Assembly (NCBI RefSeq): GCF_910592395.1
Contig: NC_088316.1
Coordinates: 8,124,001 to 8,188,000, forward strand
Direction: 5' to 3'
Source of the DNA: Lineus longissimus
Taxonomy: Eukaryota; Nemertea; Pilidiophora; Heteronemertea; Lineidae
DNA: 64,000 bases
Shown here: piece after piece, positions 1-12,511 of the stretch
How the letters are laid out: every line of letters begins with the position of its first letter
How positions within the stretch are numbered: position 1 is the first letter of the stretch
Translations under genes and position numbers: made by a program
The notes under the pieces: model-generated
Databases searched by the model: none
Told to the model about the DNA's origin: nothing
The model's input: only the letters and a program-made list of their open reading frames with translations

Positions 1-930
1 TGCTGGCCAAACTGAGAATCAGAAAAAGACTGCAGTTTAGTCTAAGAGTATAGGGGTACATTCGTACCAAGTTAGGGATCTGTAGCTAAAGCAGTGACAA
101 AACGTGCCGTCATTGTAAAATGGCGGTGCCATAGGAAAACTTTGACCTCTGTGACCTTGAGAAGTAGGTCAAATCAAAAACCCACATTTATGAAATGTAT
201 CCTTGCTAGGAGTACCTACCATAAAAATGTTATGAAAATCAGACCACTATTAAACGAGCAATCAAACATTTTAACTTTGGACATTAAATTTGGCCCCCGG
301 GTGGCCAAACTAAGAATTTTTCAAGATGCCCGCCTGGCACCCATATTGGCTATCACATTTGATAAAAAATCAAGGATTTAGTAGAGAGTACACAGATATA
401 CATCCAGATCAAATTTGGTTGCAATCCGATCATTAGTTTCGGAGTAATAGTACTGTGTTTATTTTTCAAGATGGCTGCCTGGCGGCCATATTTGATGTCC
501 GAACGGCCGAAATTTTAGGGGTGGAATAGACAATCCCCAGATACATGTCCACACTGGTTTAAAACCTTCTAGCTAAAATAGATAGGAAACATGCTACTGT
601 TCAGTGAATCAGCAAACTTTGACCTCTGTGACCTTGAAAAGGAGGTCAAATCAAAAACCCGGAGGATATATGATGCACCTTTGCTAGAAGTACCTACCAT
701 ATTTTTTTTCAAAATTTCCCGACAACTATTAAGGGAGATATTGCATATTTTCACTTTTAACGTTTGGCCCCCTGGTGGCCAAACCATGAAACGAATCGGA
801 CCAACACTTGGTCTCCAAGGTGTCATTACATAAGGGTACATGTGTACCAAGTTTCAACTCAATAGCTCTAACGGTTACGAAACGTGCCCTGCTAACAGAC
901 GACGGACGACGACGGACGACGACGACGACG

Positions 931-974
<44 letters not shown>

Positions 975-1024
975 ACGACGGACGCCACGGTATGGGATTA
1001 GCTCACCTCTACAAAGAGGTGAGC
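1..1024 (+). mobile_element. Terminal-hairpin repeat element, 3' part
   Basis: Non-coding element entering from the left edge. It consists of related ~300-base core units, each with a nuclear-receptor-like block (TGACCTCTGTGACCTTGA at 143-160 and 620-637, AGGTCA at 166-171 and 643-648) followed by a CTGGTGGCCAAAC stretch and a GTGTACCAAGTTTCAA stretch. Near the right end lies a GAC/GGAC microsatellite, then a hairpin with arms CACCTCT (1004-1010) and AGAGGTG (1015-1021), then GAGC directly before TAAAAA. The same end occurs at 18640 and 21889, so 1024 is a real terminus. No coding capacity is seen. The poly-Asp frame over the microsatellite is an artefact. Confidence 0.75.
895..982 (+). repeat. 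GAC/GGAC microsatellite
   Basis: A near-pure run of GAC trinucleotides interrupted by GGAC, placed just before the 3' hairpin of the element. Other family copies carry shorter versions at the same place (about 18566-18600 and 21828-21855), so the microsatellite belongs to the element and expands or contracts between copies. Confidence 0.85.
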
Positions 1025-1027
1025 TAA

Positions 1028-1853
1028 AAATGGAGTCAGCTCTGACGACTGTTTGAGTGCATTAGATTGATGATCAGCTCCACTTGGGGGTAGTATATAC
1101 GTAGGACTATAAATCCTTGAAAGCTCCACCCAGCTAAGGCTAGGTCCAGCAGTCTACCAACTGATTATCGATATTTACATAGCAATTTTGAGTCACCACA
1201 TTGGGACGATGACATGGGACGAATTCCCAGGGGAAAATGCGGTACTGGATAAAATCGTTCATACATGTAGAGTGCTTTCATGCAATGTCATCACGTGCCA
1301 TGCTGGAAAAACAGACAAAAGAATGCAAGCCCTTATGACCATGATAGCATTTGATTCAGTCAAGTCAAGCATATAACAATGATGAATCATTGTCCTACCC
1401 TCCAATATGGCTGGTCGTGAAAGCACTCTATATAGGAATCAACTGGTCCAGCAACGAATACAAACTCCATTCAACACATTACCAACCGTTTTGGAACACA
1501 GCCTTTCAGGGGAGACCAGACCATTATACATGCAAGCAACTATCCAGTTTATGCAGTGGCCAGTCCAACACAAGCATATGGAAGGAACTGATGTGGCAAT
1601 GTAATAAGAACATTCCCAACAAACCCAAACACTTACACTTGTTAAAAACACACAGTAGTCTTCATGTGAAAGTTCAGAGCGTGCTAGTTCTCAATGCCAA
1701 TCGTGGCATTACATTCAAACGCACTCTCATCTACATTGTAGGCAGGAAGTGGGATTCTACAATGCCACCAATGTAGGGTAACATTTCATTGTGCTTTCAA
1801 TTAAAGGTTGCATGTTCAAGAGTTTAGGTTTAATAGGCAAGCTTTATATCTTG
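1028..1853. other. Unassigned stretch
   Basis: Flanking DNA between the hairpin-ended repeat and the 11.2 kb transposon. One 141-codon frame (1351-1776, plus) is open, but I recognise no domain in it, and overlapping frames on both strands are also open, so it is not supported as a gene. Confidence 0.4.
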
Positions 1854-1856
1854 TTA

Positions 1857-1900
1857 GGGGCCGTCTCCAAATTGATTTCGTTTCAAACGCGTTTGAAACG
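1857..1900 (+). repeat. Left 44-bp terminal inverted repeat
   Basis: Begins GGGGCCGTCTCCAAATTG and runs into the palindrome CGTTTCAAACGCGTTTGAAACG. It is the exact reverse complement of 13006-13049. Confidence 0.92.
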
Positions 1901-2247
1901 GGCAAAAAGCGTTTATTCTAAAACGAAATTCAAACGAAAATCATCCGTTCATCAGCCGTTTGAAAAGCGTTTGAAATCAAACGCACACCCCAGACGAAAA
2001 TTTCGAAACGCACCCAAACGAACACATCCGATCAGAACGCTTGCCAAACGATTTCCAAACGATCGTACTAAACGGATCTCAAACGCACGTCAAACGATTG
2101 TCGAACGCACTTCGTTTCAGACGAAACGATTGTCGAACGCACTTCGTTTCAAACGAACTGGAAACGTTATTCGTTTCAAACGAACGGAAAACGCACTATC
2201 AAACGAACTTAAAACGTACTTCGTTTCAAACGAAATGTGCACGAAAT
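1870..2247 (+). repeat. Left subterminal AAACG/CGTTT array
   Basis: About 380 bases dense in AAACG and CGTTT motifs, often as TTTCAAACGAA-type near-palindromes. It includes a 32-base direct repeat (about 2093-2124 and 2125-2156) of the TGTCGAACGCACTTCG type. This arrangement is typical of transposase binding arrays. The DNA-binding partner is presumably the THAP finger encoded inside, which is an inference. Confidence 0.75.
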
Positions 2248-3389
2248 GCGCATGCGATGCTCTTGTTTCATTCTTTCATTGATTTATATCTTGAAAGACG
2301 GATGTGTATTTTGCCCATTTATCTTCGTTATTTTCGATCTTTATCGGTAAGTCTAATTGAGATTCAACAGTTGCATCTAGAGAAATTTGCTTCTAATTGC
2401 TACCGTATCACTGTTTTTAGTACTCGGCCTATAAATGTGCTTTTATATGCCTATCTGTTCATAGACCTGCGACATCAGGGCCGATCGCAGGTGTTGAATA
2501 TCAATCCTAAATTCTCATTTCAAGTAGTTAGGCTTGTATCAAGTAGGCCTAGGTCTATGACTAGAATTAAATTAGTACCGATTCGCGCACATCGCTCTTG
2601 CGGTCGGCCCAGACATGACATGTATGTATAGGCAGAATCATTCCTGCCTCCAAGACTTGCCGTTGTGTAACTGCACATGTAGGCTATACTAGTAGTCACT
2701 ATAGCCTGTCCTAGCCATTCCCTATATTGGTACTCTTGGCTCTCCCATTTGAATGAGTCCTGCCAATACCAAGCTGCAAAACAAATATAATAACATCGTC
2801 AGCGCGGTGGCCGTATTGCCTTGGTATATGACTATTAAAGTTTCGAACTTACCCACTCTTTATTACCAACCAAATGACCTAGGCCTACTTAATGACGTTA
2901 ACAGACTGAAGTAGCGTTTGGTAAAGTAACTACATGCGTATAAATGTTAGAATTTTAATCCAACCGACAACAACAAGAGAACTTTTTGAGGGCGTTGTGA
3001 TACTGGGTGATACCGATACCCCCAGATTATTTTTTGGGTGACTGTATTCTCCCCGGTATTCCCCAATGCATTTAAGATTTAAACGATCGTACATGTATTT
3101 AAACCCCATCTCCACCATCAATTATTTCAGGTTTGTGTTCAGCATGATGAACTCGGTGATGTCAATGACATAGGCCTACCAGGTGCAGAAAAAGGTAGGT
3201 TTGATTTTATAATGTAATGCTATACTAAAATGCTCTCTTCGAACTTTGATATACCAACCATCTACCGTACTGTATTTATACTTGGTTTCATAAACTGTGT
3301 TCACACTTCCTTCTGCCACCAATGAAGATGCCTACCGGAAATTCAAGCTGTTTTCATGTTTTCATTATCAAATCAAGAGAAGGCTATGT
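2248..3389. other. Transposon 5' interior, possible leader exon
   Basis: AT-rich interior with no long frame. A donor-like gtaagt follows ATCTTTATCG near 2346. A short exon-like piece sits at 3131-3195: it is preceded by attatttcag, followed by gtaggt, and open in one frame for 21 codons. It may be a 5' exon of the transposase gene, but nothing recognisable is encoded. Confidence 0.3.
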
Positions 3390-4560
3390 TTAGAATAATG
3401 AAATTAACGTGCACATTTATCTGGTCAGCTTCGTGAGGTCTTATGGCTTCTGTAGGCTTCTGGTAGTGCATGAAGATTTCATTTTCTGAATGCTCATTCT
3501 TTTGAAATTGATATTTAAAAAAAAAATGTATTAACTCGAACGGAAGGCTGGATTGCAGCACACAACATTTACACTTTGTTATTTTGGTTCACTATGTCAT
3601 CCTTATTTTGAATATTTTGACACAAAGTCTACGTCAAATCACCGATATTGGCATATAAAATAGAATTGTAATCAATACAACACTATACCCGGGCTTGTCA
3701 GCCCGTCCCATGATTGATGGGCACGTGCATGGGCCTCTGTCACTTAAAGGGGACTGCGCTGCCACCTTCTATATGAAGCTGCTTCAATTTAGGAGTTACA
3801 TTTAGAATGGGTAATGAAATGAATGTGTACATTTATCTGGTCAGCTTCGTGAGGTCTTAAGGCTTCTGTAGGCTTCTGGTAGTGCATGGATATTTCATAA
3901 CTCTGAATGCTAATTTTTAGATAGATTGAAAATATTATTAATACCGGTATTTGTTCTTTATTTTTAATATTTTGGCACAAAGTCTGCGTCAAATCATCGA
4001 TATTGGCATATAAAATAGAATTATAATCAATACCGGTACAACACTATTCTCACTCTCAGTCTAGTCAGCCCGCCCGTTGATTGATAGGCACGCATGTTCC
4101 TCTGTCAGTGTCACTTAAAGGGAAACTGAGCTGCCACTTTCTAAACAAGCTGCTTCAATTTAACAATTATATTTAGAATAATGAAATGAATTTGCACATT
4201 TATCTGGTCAGCTTCGTGAGGTCTTAAGGCTTCTGTAGGCTTCTGGTAGTGCATTGATATTTCATAATTCTGAATGCTCTTTTTTTAAAAATACATTTAA
4301 AATGTATTAACTGGAACGAAAGGCTGGATTGTAGCATGCGCACACCCATTTACACTTTGATATTTTAGTTGACTATGTCAGTATGTTATCCTTATTTTCA
4401 ATATTTTGACACAAAGTCTGCGTCAAATCATCGAAATTGGCATAAAAATAGAATTATAATCAATACCGGTACAACACTATTCTCAGTCTTGTCAACCCGC
4501 CCCTTGATTGATAGGCACGCATGGGCCTCTGTCAGTGTTACTTAAAGAGAGACTTCATAG
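3390..4560 (+). repeat. Three tandem ~370-415-base repeats
   Basis: The block GGTCAGCTTCGTGAGGTCTT recurs at about 3423, 3839 and 4206, each followed by CTTCTGTAGGCTTCTGGTAG and later by shared stretches (CACAAAGTCTRCGTCAAATC, ATTGGCATAWAAATAGAATT, a STCAGCCCGYCC stretch). Periods are about 416 and 367. The array lies just upstream of the transposase start and could be a promoter array, but no transcription evidence is visible. Confidence 0.8.
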
Positions 4561-4739
4561 ATATTTGATGTACTGATAAAACTTTAGAAATGGGTTAATG
4601 GCAGTCATTTAATCAATCCTGAATGAAAATAATTATTTTCCTACGGATAGTTATTTTTTAATTAGCGTTTTAAAATTTCCAAATCCATCGTCTGCTACGA
4701 GCCTGCTAAAGAAATTCCAATAACGGCCGCCATGTTGGA

Positions 4740-4747
4740 TGACGTCA
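4740..4747. promoter_or_regulatory. Perfect CRE palindrome upstream of transposase
   Basis: TGACGTCA, 189 bases before the transposase ATG and beside a CpG-richer GGCCGCCATG stretch. It is the consensus CREB/ATF site. Function is inferred from position. Confidence 0.4.
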
Positions 4748-4935
4748 CGAGATGGACACCCATATCGTGTTTTGACAGCGGTGCTGATAAGCCAAAGGTG
4801 TCAGACGAACCATGTTCCTGAATGCTAATTAGAGGGATTATCGGGCTAAACAATGGGATTAACTAGGAACTTAGGCCCCTACAGGCTACATAAAGGTAAA
4901 ATGTTCTCATCAGCGGCATATACTGAAAGATTTCG

Positions 4936-7900
4936 ATGGATTGTACAAGTGAAGATACTGCCGAACCGCCGGAGAAGAGGACTAAAACCCTGAAGAAGCT
5001 GAGGAAAGACCGGGGAAAACGATGTGTTGTTTATGGATGCGGCAACACCACATCAAATAGTGAATTTGGAGCGCATTTGTTTCCTGATAGAGCTGATGAT
5101 TCTCGGAGATTTAAAGCTTGATGCAGGGTCGTTTCCCACTCCCGTTCAGATTTCGTTTGGACCAAAAATGCAGTGATATGTAGTGAATATTTTCCCGACG
5201 ATATGACCAACAGTGTGTCCAGGCAAATGCAGAAAGAAATGCTGGCGAAGGCATATCAGAAAGATGCCAAGGACATCAAAGTGAACTGGAGCCTGGCCGA
5301 CGATGCGATCCCGTTCGTTTCACTTCTCCCCAGCAAGCCGAAACACGGGACCCCTGCAGTCACAGAACGTCCGAAAGCTACACGAAGCCCTCTCACCCCA
5401 GTTCCTGGTCCTTCATCAGACATTTTTACGACCCCCAAATTGACTGGAAGTCGAAATGCCGTCGTGATAAAACGGGAGAGAAAACGAGTAAGTCTTGTTT
5501 TGTTTACATTCTTGTTATGCTTATTATGCATTGTACTAATTGTAGGCCTATGTATGAAGCATCACACAGGAACAGTCATGACAGTATAAGGCCCATACAT
5601 TTCCTTACTTCCTGACGGATGCATAGAGCAGTTAGACAATATAAGACGAGATAATCAGGGGTAGACTGACATGTGGGACAATCACTGGCAATAATTTCAT
5701 TCTTTTTACAATTACATAGGACGTGGAGGCTGCTGGTGCTTGGAAGGAAGCCATGGATTTCCAAGCTGCTATCGAAGCTGATGTCAGTGATGATGAAGAT
5801 GGTGGTCAGGAATCTGTGGTGAGTTGAGAATCAAACTAACAAGCTGACATTACTCTGGATGGAACAGTAAAAAATTCCCCCATCATCATTGCCTTCCAGG
5901 TGAAAGAAAACATTTTGTCTCTTTTACTCAATATTTCGGAACAGAATTTACAACAAGCAGCCATGTAACTAGACTTGACTATGCATAGCAAAAAGTTGAA
6001 TTCATGAAACAAAGTTTTGGCAATGGTTTTTATTTGAACTCTTTCATCCACCTTTTCAGCCTTGTCAGACCAAAAGTCAATTCACCCAAGTGAATAGGCG
6101 AATTCGGCGACCAAAGCATCGTTCGATGAGGGTGCAGACAAATTATGAAAAACCAAAGACCAAGGTGACAGTCTCAATAGGTAAGTATTTTTAAAGCATA
6201 ATATACTAATATTGGTCATAAAACAGGGCGACTCCATAAACAAGTAGCTTTTGCCAAATTGAACACAATAATAGAATTCATTAGGGAACTGAGACAAGTT
6301 TGAGAAACTTTTTGTTTTTATATTCAGGAACACAAACAGATGAAAAGGTGTGCAGCATTTCCAGCATTGATGTCAAGCCAAATGTTTCCTCATCAGGTAA
6401 AGCTTTTATTAAATGATGTTTTCAGAGAAATGAAAAAGACAAACTGTGAAAGATCTCCGTCTATGTCTAGATAATATGTTGGAACTGAACACGGGAAATT
6501 TTCACAGCATCTGCATGTTGTCTCACTGTCAAGAATCTATCCGATTAGTTTTAACATAAAATCGATATGATATTGCATGTTCTAATGCTACATGTATATT
6601 GAATTTTACAGGAACACCAACTGGAACTGACCCTGACCACCTTCCAAACATAGCCACAGGAAATTGCCCTCAAGCCAAATCAGCTTCAAATGAAATGGAG
6701 GATGGACCTGGGTCAGAATCGTCTGATGATGAATCTCTTGAAGATACGGTTGATCCCCTTGACAAGAGCTATGAACCAGCAGAGAGCGACATCAGCAGCG
6801 AGGAGGTCTCTGATGAAGAATTCAACTTCATTGATAATGAGAATGAGTGAGTATTTTACTACATTTATGTAACACTACAGTGTCCTTGCATTGAAGAAGG
6901 TTGTCTAAAACATAATCATGTAATCTGATATAAGCCATCTCAACATAACAAAAAACAATATAGCATCTAAATGTTATTTCCAGGAATTTCTATAAAAAGG
7001 GGCCCAACACTGGTAACAGCTTGTACGATCATTTTTAAAAAACAGCCTTGTAAATTTACCAGTGATATTGACCAGTCCACAAAACTGATCCTTTTATATA
7101 GTCATCACCAACACAGATCATGCAGATTGGAATTTTTCCTGTGCTTTTGACTTTTGTGTATTCTTTGTGAATTTTCTCTCGATTTTTCCGTAGGAAAGAT
7201 GATCCACACTGTCAGACGAAGTACCTGGTGTTCCACTCGAAATTGATGGAACTCTTCAAGATATGTCCTGTATGCTGTTCCCCAGCCAAGAGACACATCA
7301 GGACCCTAGGGACATATCTATCCATTAAGCAATGTTGTTCCAATAAACTATGTTCTTTTGAAAGGTAAGATTGAAGGAAATCCTGTATTTTTATATGAAA
7401 ATTGTTGTCATGTTTTTTTCCCCGATTGCCAAAATTTTGGCTAACCAAGTACATCAATCAATTAATACATCTTTCAGCATTAGTGTGACTAAATAATAGC
7501 TAGGTGTTTAACAGTGTTTTCTCCAGAGTCCTTTTCACTTGGTACATATTGTGTCATGCTGAACATTGCTTTCATTTCAGATTTTGGGAGAGCCAACCAT
7601 TTATCAACCGTATTCCAGCTGGAAACTTGCTGCTCTCCAGTGCCATCCTCTTCGCCGGTTCAACTGCAGCCAAAACTCTGAAAGTCTTCAGTTATCTTGG
7701 ATGTCAAGCGATAAAACGGGGCACCTTCTACCAGCACCAGAGGCAATACCTGTGGCCGGCAGTGATGACAGTGTGGCGGGAGAACCAGCAGGAAGTGTTG
7801 CAGGAAGTGAAAGATTCCAGGAAGCCAGTTGTTGTTGGAGGGGATGGTAGATCAGACAGCCCAGGGCATTGGGCAAAATACGGCTCCTACTCTCTCCTGG

Positions 7901-9723
7901 AGTTGAATGTCAACCGCATTTTGGATGTGCAATTAGTTCAAGTAAGTAAAATTATAATTATTGCTTTTCAATTACACAGGCGATATAAAAGAAAATTGTA
8001 CATGTAAATATGGATCAGTAAACCTTGTTTTCAGATTATCATGAAGAAGATCACATTAGATAACATTGTTGATATCATACTGTTGCCGTTCAATGACGAT
8101 AATCATACATAAAATGTAAACAACATGGATTTTATTGGAGAGTTTGTTCTCATTGTAATGTACTTTGTAGAACACTCCTCCAGATTGTACATGTAACTAG
8201 ATTTTAATTTGATTCCATGAAATTGATATGCACATTAGGACATAAGTATCAATCTCCATACCTCATCTCTTTCAGTCGAATGAAGAGGGCGTCAACCATA
8301 GTGTTAACATGGAGAAGGAAGGGTTGATTCGATGTGTTAGATACCTGGAAACGGAGGATGTCACTATTTCAAAAATAGTGACTGATCGGCATATCCAAAT
8401 CAACAAGTGGCTCAGAGAAAATCTACCGGATACAGACCATCGTTTTGACGTCTGGCATTTGGCCAAGAGTAAGTGTCCGTAGTGTCTACATATTATATTA
8501 GGCATGAAATTATTTAGAGTACAGTACTGTTCTTAGATTGAACTTTTCAGCCTGGTCCAGTGTGGAGATTTATTAGAAAAGTGAATGCACGAGTCAAGAG
8601 AAACACTTTACAAAAATGAATGTCATAGTCCATAGCAAATTGATAATTGCTAGAATTTTAGGACTGTTCTCCTTTTTTCCAGGTTTGAAGAAGAAGGTTG
8701 ACAAGGCTTCAAAGGAGAAAAACTGTGGGATTTTAGAGGAGTGGCGGAGGTCTATAATCAATCACCTTTACTGGTGCGCTGCAACAACTCCAGATGGGGA
8801 CCCAAATATGATGCTGGCCAAGTGGTTGTCGTTGGACAACCACATGCACAACAAACACAAAGGACATGGAGGGGTATATCCGAAGTGCGGCCATGGTCGA
8901 TTAGTTGGGCGGCAGAAGGGCACGAGGTGGCTTGAACAAGGTGAGTATTTCTCGAATTGATATCGAAGACCTTCGGGTATCGACTTGAGTGGACATGCAT
9001 CACGACATGCACAAAGTTTTTGGAGAGATGTTTCAAAACAAAACTCTCGGATAGAATGGTCTGTCTTCTAGTGATAAAATGAACATCAAATTATTTGTGT
9101 GACCTATTCACATTTTCAAATTTCAGGATCGGCAGCATCAGTGAAAGCTGGCAACATTATTGACAATGCCTACTTCAAACCGGCTGTGAAGAAAATGTCT
9201 CCTGGCGAACAGACGTCAAGTATTGAGGCATATCACAGTCTCATCCTCCATTTTGCCCCCAAAATGACAGCATTCAGCTTCAAAGGGATGCTATGCAGGT
9301 AAATTCCAAGTTTGATAGAAGGCCGCAGTACAAATGTACATGAAGTCCTGGAGTAGTGAAATCTACTCAAAGTCTTCATGAAATTACCAACTTTAGAAAT
9401 TTGTCAGTGAGGTGTGTACGTGTACTTGAAATAAGACAGAACCAGGCACAGCTGAGTGATGTTCCAAAATCTATCAATCAAGTCAATTTATCAGTTGAGA
9501 ACTTCACGCGCCGATGAGCCTTGAATGACATACATGCACAAGTATCTGAGAACTTTTTATATTTTACTTTTTAGGCTTCTCCTGTCAGCGCTACATTATA
9601 ACGAAAATGGTGACAGGGAGCAGGCAACGCCTGAGGACGGGAAACTAAGATGGTCAGTAACCTTCATCAAATCCAAGAAAGGTGGTTACTCAGTGAGACC
9701 AATCAAGGACGATTCTAGTCATG
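4936..9723 (+). pseudogene. THAP-domain DDE transposase, 11 exons, disabled
   Basis: Exons with matching gt/ag sites and phases: 4936-5487, 5720-5818, 6060-6180, 6328-6396, 6612-6846, 7194-7364, 7581-7941, 8276-8468, 8683-8940, 9127-9298, 9575-9723. Exon 1 encodes a THAP C2CH finger (CVVYGC start, CSEYF end), exons 2-5 an acidic linker, exon 6 a CPVCC...CC...C zinc ribbon. The catalytic core has Asp in GGDGRSDSPG (7843-7845), Asp in TDRH (8384-8386) and Glu in SSIEAYH (9225-9227). The role would be cut-and-paste of the surrounding element. The THAP domain is broken: a TGA at 5119-5121 replaces the expected Trp, and the last zinc ligand is Tyr (5188-5190) instead of His. The DDE exons remain open. 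No phase-compatible C-terminal exon was found. Family assignment is from remembered family motifs. Confidence 0.78.
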
Positions 9724-10443
9724 GTAAGCATCAAAAATACTACATTGTACATTATATTCAATCCACATGACTCTTTCTGGGCAGATATCAAGCAGTCAAG
9801 CTGCCCATAATCCATTCTTCAGAAATGTCTTATATCATACATGTATACATAAGAAGAAGTAAATTGCAAAGTTGTATAAAATAATTGTATTTTTAGATCA
9901 TTAAATGTACAAATCACACACCCAGTCAATGGGTGAAGACTAGCAAATGCTTTTACTGAAAACTCCATAAACTACATATGACGTATGCAGTGAAGATATG
10001 CAATGTTTGTGTAAGTGGATTTTTGTTGGGATGTTATTACTATTAATAGCTAACCTTCATCAAATCCAAGAAAGGTGGTTACTCAGTGAGACCAATCAAG
10101 GACGATTCTAGTCATGGTAAGCATCAAAAATACTACATTGTACATTATATTCAATCCACATGACTCTTTCTGGGCAGATATCAAGCAGTCAAGCTGCCCA
10201 TAATCCATTCTTCAGAAATGTCTTATATCATACATGTATACATAAGAAGAAGTAAATTGCAAAGTTGTATAAAATAATTGTATTTTTAGATCATTAAATG
10301 TACAAATCACACACCCAGTCAATGGGTGAAGACTAGCAAATGCTTTTACTGAAAACTCCATCAACTACATATGACGTATGCAGTGAAGATATGCAATGTT
10401 TGTGTAAGTGGATTTTTGTTGGGATGTTATTACTATTAATAGC
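9658..10443 (+). repeat. 393-bp tandem duplication of exon end plus intron
   Basis: 9658-10050 and 10051-10443 are nearly identical; the one difference I see is CCATAAACT versus CCATCAACT near 9970 and 10363. The unit covers the last 66 bases of transposase exon 11 and the following intron. The second exon piece lacks its own acceptor. It is either a very recent event or an assembly artefact. Confidence 0.85.
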
Positions 10444-10589
10444 GGAGATACTCATGGCGTGCAGGCTTAGTGTTTGATTTGTGATGAACATAAGTTTTGC
10501 AAGTGTAATAGAGCCGGTTCATATTAGTATTCATAGCTGTAATGTTATGTGCATGGTATATAATTAATAATTGTGTGTTATGATTTCAG

Positions 10590-10859
10590 CGTGTTTTCTG
10601 TAGAGGCCGTGGGCAGAAAGATAGCAGCCAGGATGAAAGGCCAGCAAAAGCAGATTTGGTGAGCCGCAATGATGGATTGCACCCAACTTTGGAAGGAAGT
10701 AAGGTGTTGACGCAGCTTGTGAAGATTACTCTCAAGCTACCGGGGGCTCGTACATCTAAAGTTGAAGATGTGGTTGTTCGTTATCCATATTCGTTCTGCC
10801 AGGTGTGTACGGCAGCCAGACACGGTTCTGGAAATTGTCAGCAGTTTTGGTACAAGTGA
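10590..10859 (+). pseudogene. Terminal exon with SGNH-hydrolase block V motif
   Basis: The exon is preceded by the acceptor tgatttcag and open in phase 0 to TGA 10857-10859, about 89 residues. It carries NDGLHPTLEGSKVLTQLV, which matches the SGNH/GDSL catalytic Asp-x-x-His block, followed by a Cys/His-containing tail (CQVCTAARHGSGNC). An AATAAA lies at 11010-11015. It does not join in phase with transposase exon 11, which ends in phase 1, so it is either another gene's last exon or a displaced exon. The other SGNH blocks lie on the opposite strand at 11956-12511. Confidence 0.5.
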
Positions 10860-11009
10860 AGACTAGACTTGGGCGTTTTTATGTGTTTGTGGTGATTATG
10901 ATGGTTGTTATTTGAATTGTAGACCTAAAATATTTTTGTAATGGTGAAGAGTCTTTATATATTGTAAGATTTGAGGGTTTTAATTGTGAATTGATCAGTG
11001 GTGATTCGT

Positions 11010-11015
11010 AATAAA
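11010..11015 (+). promoter_or_regulatory. Polyadenylation signal AATAAA
   Basis: AATAAA about 150 bases after the stop of the 10590-10859 exon, in T-rich DNA. Consistent with the 3' end of a plus-strand transcript inside the transposon. Confidence 0.5.
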
Positions 11016-11880
11016 TCTGAAAATATTGTCGATTTTGTGTTGGTTGGTAAGTTTATTATAGCTGGGTTGTATTGTTTTGTTGGAAATGCGTATGGCAGGT
11101 TGTGACATTATTTTGCTTTTGGGAAGGTAGAAAAAGCATCATGTCTTCACTGCACTACTAAAGTATTGAACTAGAACTGTGAAATTTGCTTTCAGCAAAT
11201 TTGTGTCCATCACCAGGGGGTGACGAGTTGCTCCACAGCCATTCATACGTGGGTATGGCGATATTACGGATCTGCCCAACATTGCAAAAGGAAGTAGTGT
11301 AGTGATCTCCCTGTCTATTCGCTACCGTTTCGCGAATGATCTATTTCCGGGCATATTCGCTCGCTCCTTTCTCAAAATAACACGCTCATTAATCATTCAA
11401 ACAGTCAGATGGGCATGATATTTCATAGATAAGCATTTACGAGCCCTATTAGTTCTGATTCCTACTTTCAGCCGTCACACAGTTCTCCGTTTTCTTCGCT
11501 CAACATACTCGACAGCTCGCGGGATCGGCCATGAGGATGACGTTAACATAACGGGGGCGGAGCTTAATACATGCTAATGTATGCGTGATTGACAAAATCC
11601 CGGCCTCACCGGCCGGTGATGTTAAAAATCGGAGCCAAAAAGTGCTTCAAAAGCACCGAAATGATCAGAATCTGGGGCCTATAATCAGCAAAAATCAAAT
11701 ACGTCTGTAAAAGATGATTACGTTATAGAGTTCAGGGCGATGAAAAAAAGCCGTAACATCAATATTCATGGTAATATCGATGACGTCATTGTGGGGATTG
11801 CCGTGTATTAGAACTCTACTAAAAATAATCCCTAAAACACCTCAGAAAACACCCTTCAAAACACCTCTGAAACACCACAG
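11016..11880. other. Unassigned interior of the transposon
   Basis: No coding signal seen. 11500-11800 is relatively CpG-rich and contains a perfect TGACGTCA at 11781-11788, so it may be a promoter region between the two transcription units. Confidence 0.35.
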
Positions 11881-11955
11881 AAAACTTCAGACAAGTTGAA
11901 GGATGTTTATGTGGTGTTCATGAAGTGGTCCGTGGGTTCTTTTGAAACAAAATAC

Positions 11956-12511
11956 CTCTACTGCATACGTCATCTTCAATGCCTTGATAGCCTTGTTGGT
12001 CTGCTTTGCCTTCAACCACGCTTTGTCATCCATGTTCCTCGGGGGAATAGTCGAAACTGTCACACACGAATTTGGTGCAGCACACAAACATGACATACTA
12101 TTTCATGAAAGCAATATTACAGAGACCATAAAACGCTATTTCAAAACCCTATCAACCTCTTCTTCGAAACAAGCAACCTAATCAAGCAATTTTATACTTG
12201 AAGTTGTCTATCCATATGTCTTCCAATGTTTACAATATTTTGCATAAGTTCAATGATTGCTTCTTCATCATTTGATTTAAAAAGGACTTTACGTCATATA
12301 AAACTTATGGCCAAACTTTACTAGCTCCATTTTCCTTCCACATCAATGCAGGCCTAACACTACCATGATGACTGCTAGCTTGAAAACTTACATAAATGCG
12401 ATCACAAATTTCCTTCGTCGAGAATCCGGGCCCGCTGGCAGCACAGTCATTCGTCCCGACCAAAATGAATACGTCAGTAAAAGCAACCCACCGTATCTTT
12501 TTACATTTTTC
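11956..12511 (-). pseudogene. SGNH-hydrolase-like exons, minus strand
   Basis: Two exon-like pieces on the minus strand. 12511-12392 follows tttctttgttag, ends before gtaagt, and encodes VFILVGTNDCA, the SGNH block III with its GxND motif. 12097-11956 follows gaaatag and ends before gtattt. It encodes CVTVSTIPPRNMDDKAW, which resembles the strand and loop after block III in these esterases. Their phases do not fit perfectly (first ends phase 0, second needs an offset), so a frameshift or wrong boundary is likely. No block I serine was found. The fold family hydrolyses esters; what it does in a transposon is unknown. Confidence 0.5.

Noticed and set aside
808-1056. Poly-Asp frame
   Set aside because: It is the translation of the GAC microsatellite in a repeat element.
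1351-1776. 141-codon open frame
   Set aside because: No recognisable domain, and overlapping frames on both strands are also open.
5119-5121. TGA as a selenocysteine codon in the THAP exon
   Set aside because: The position expects Trp (TGG), no SECIS is visible, and a second key residue is also lost.
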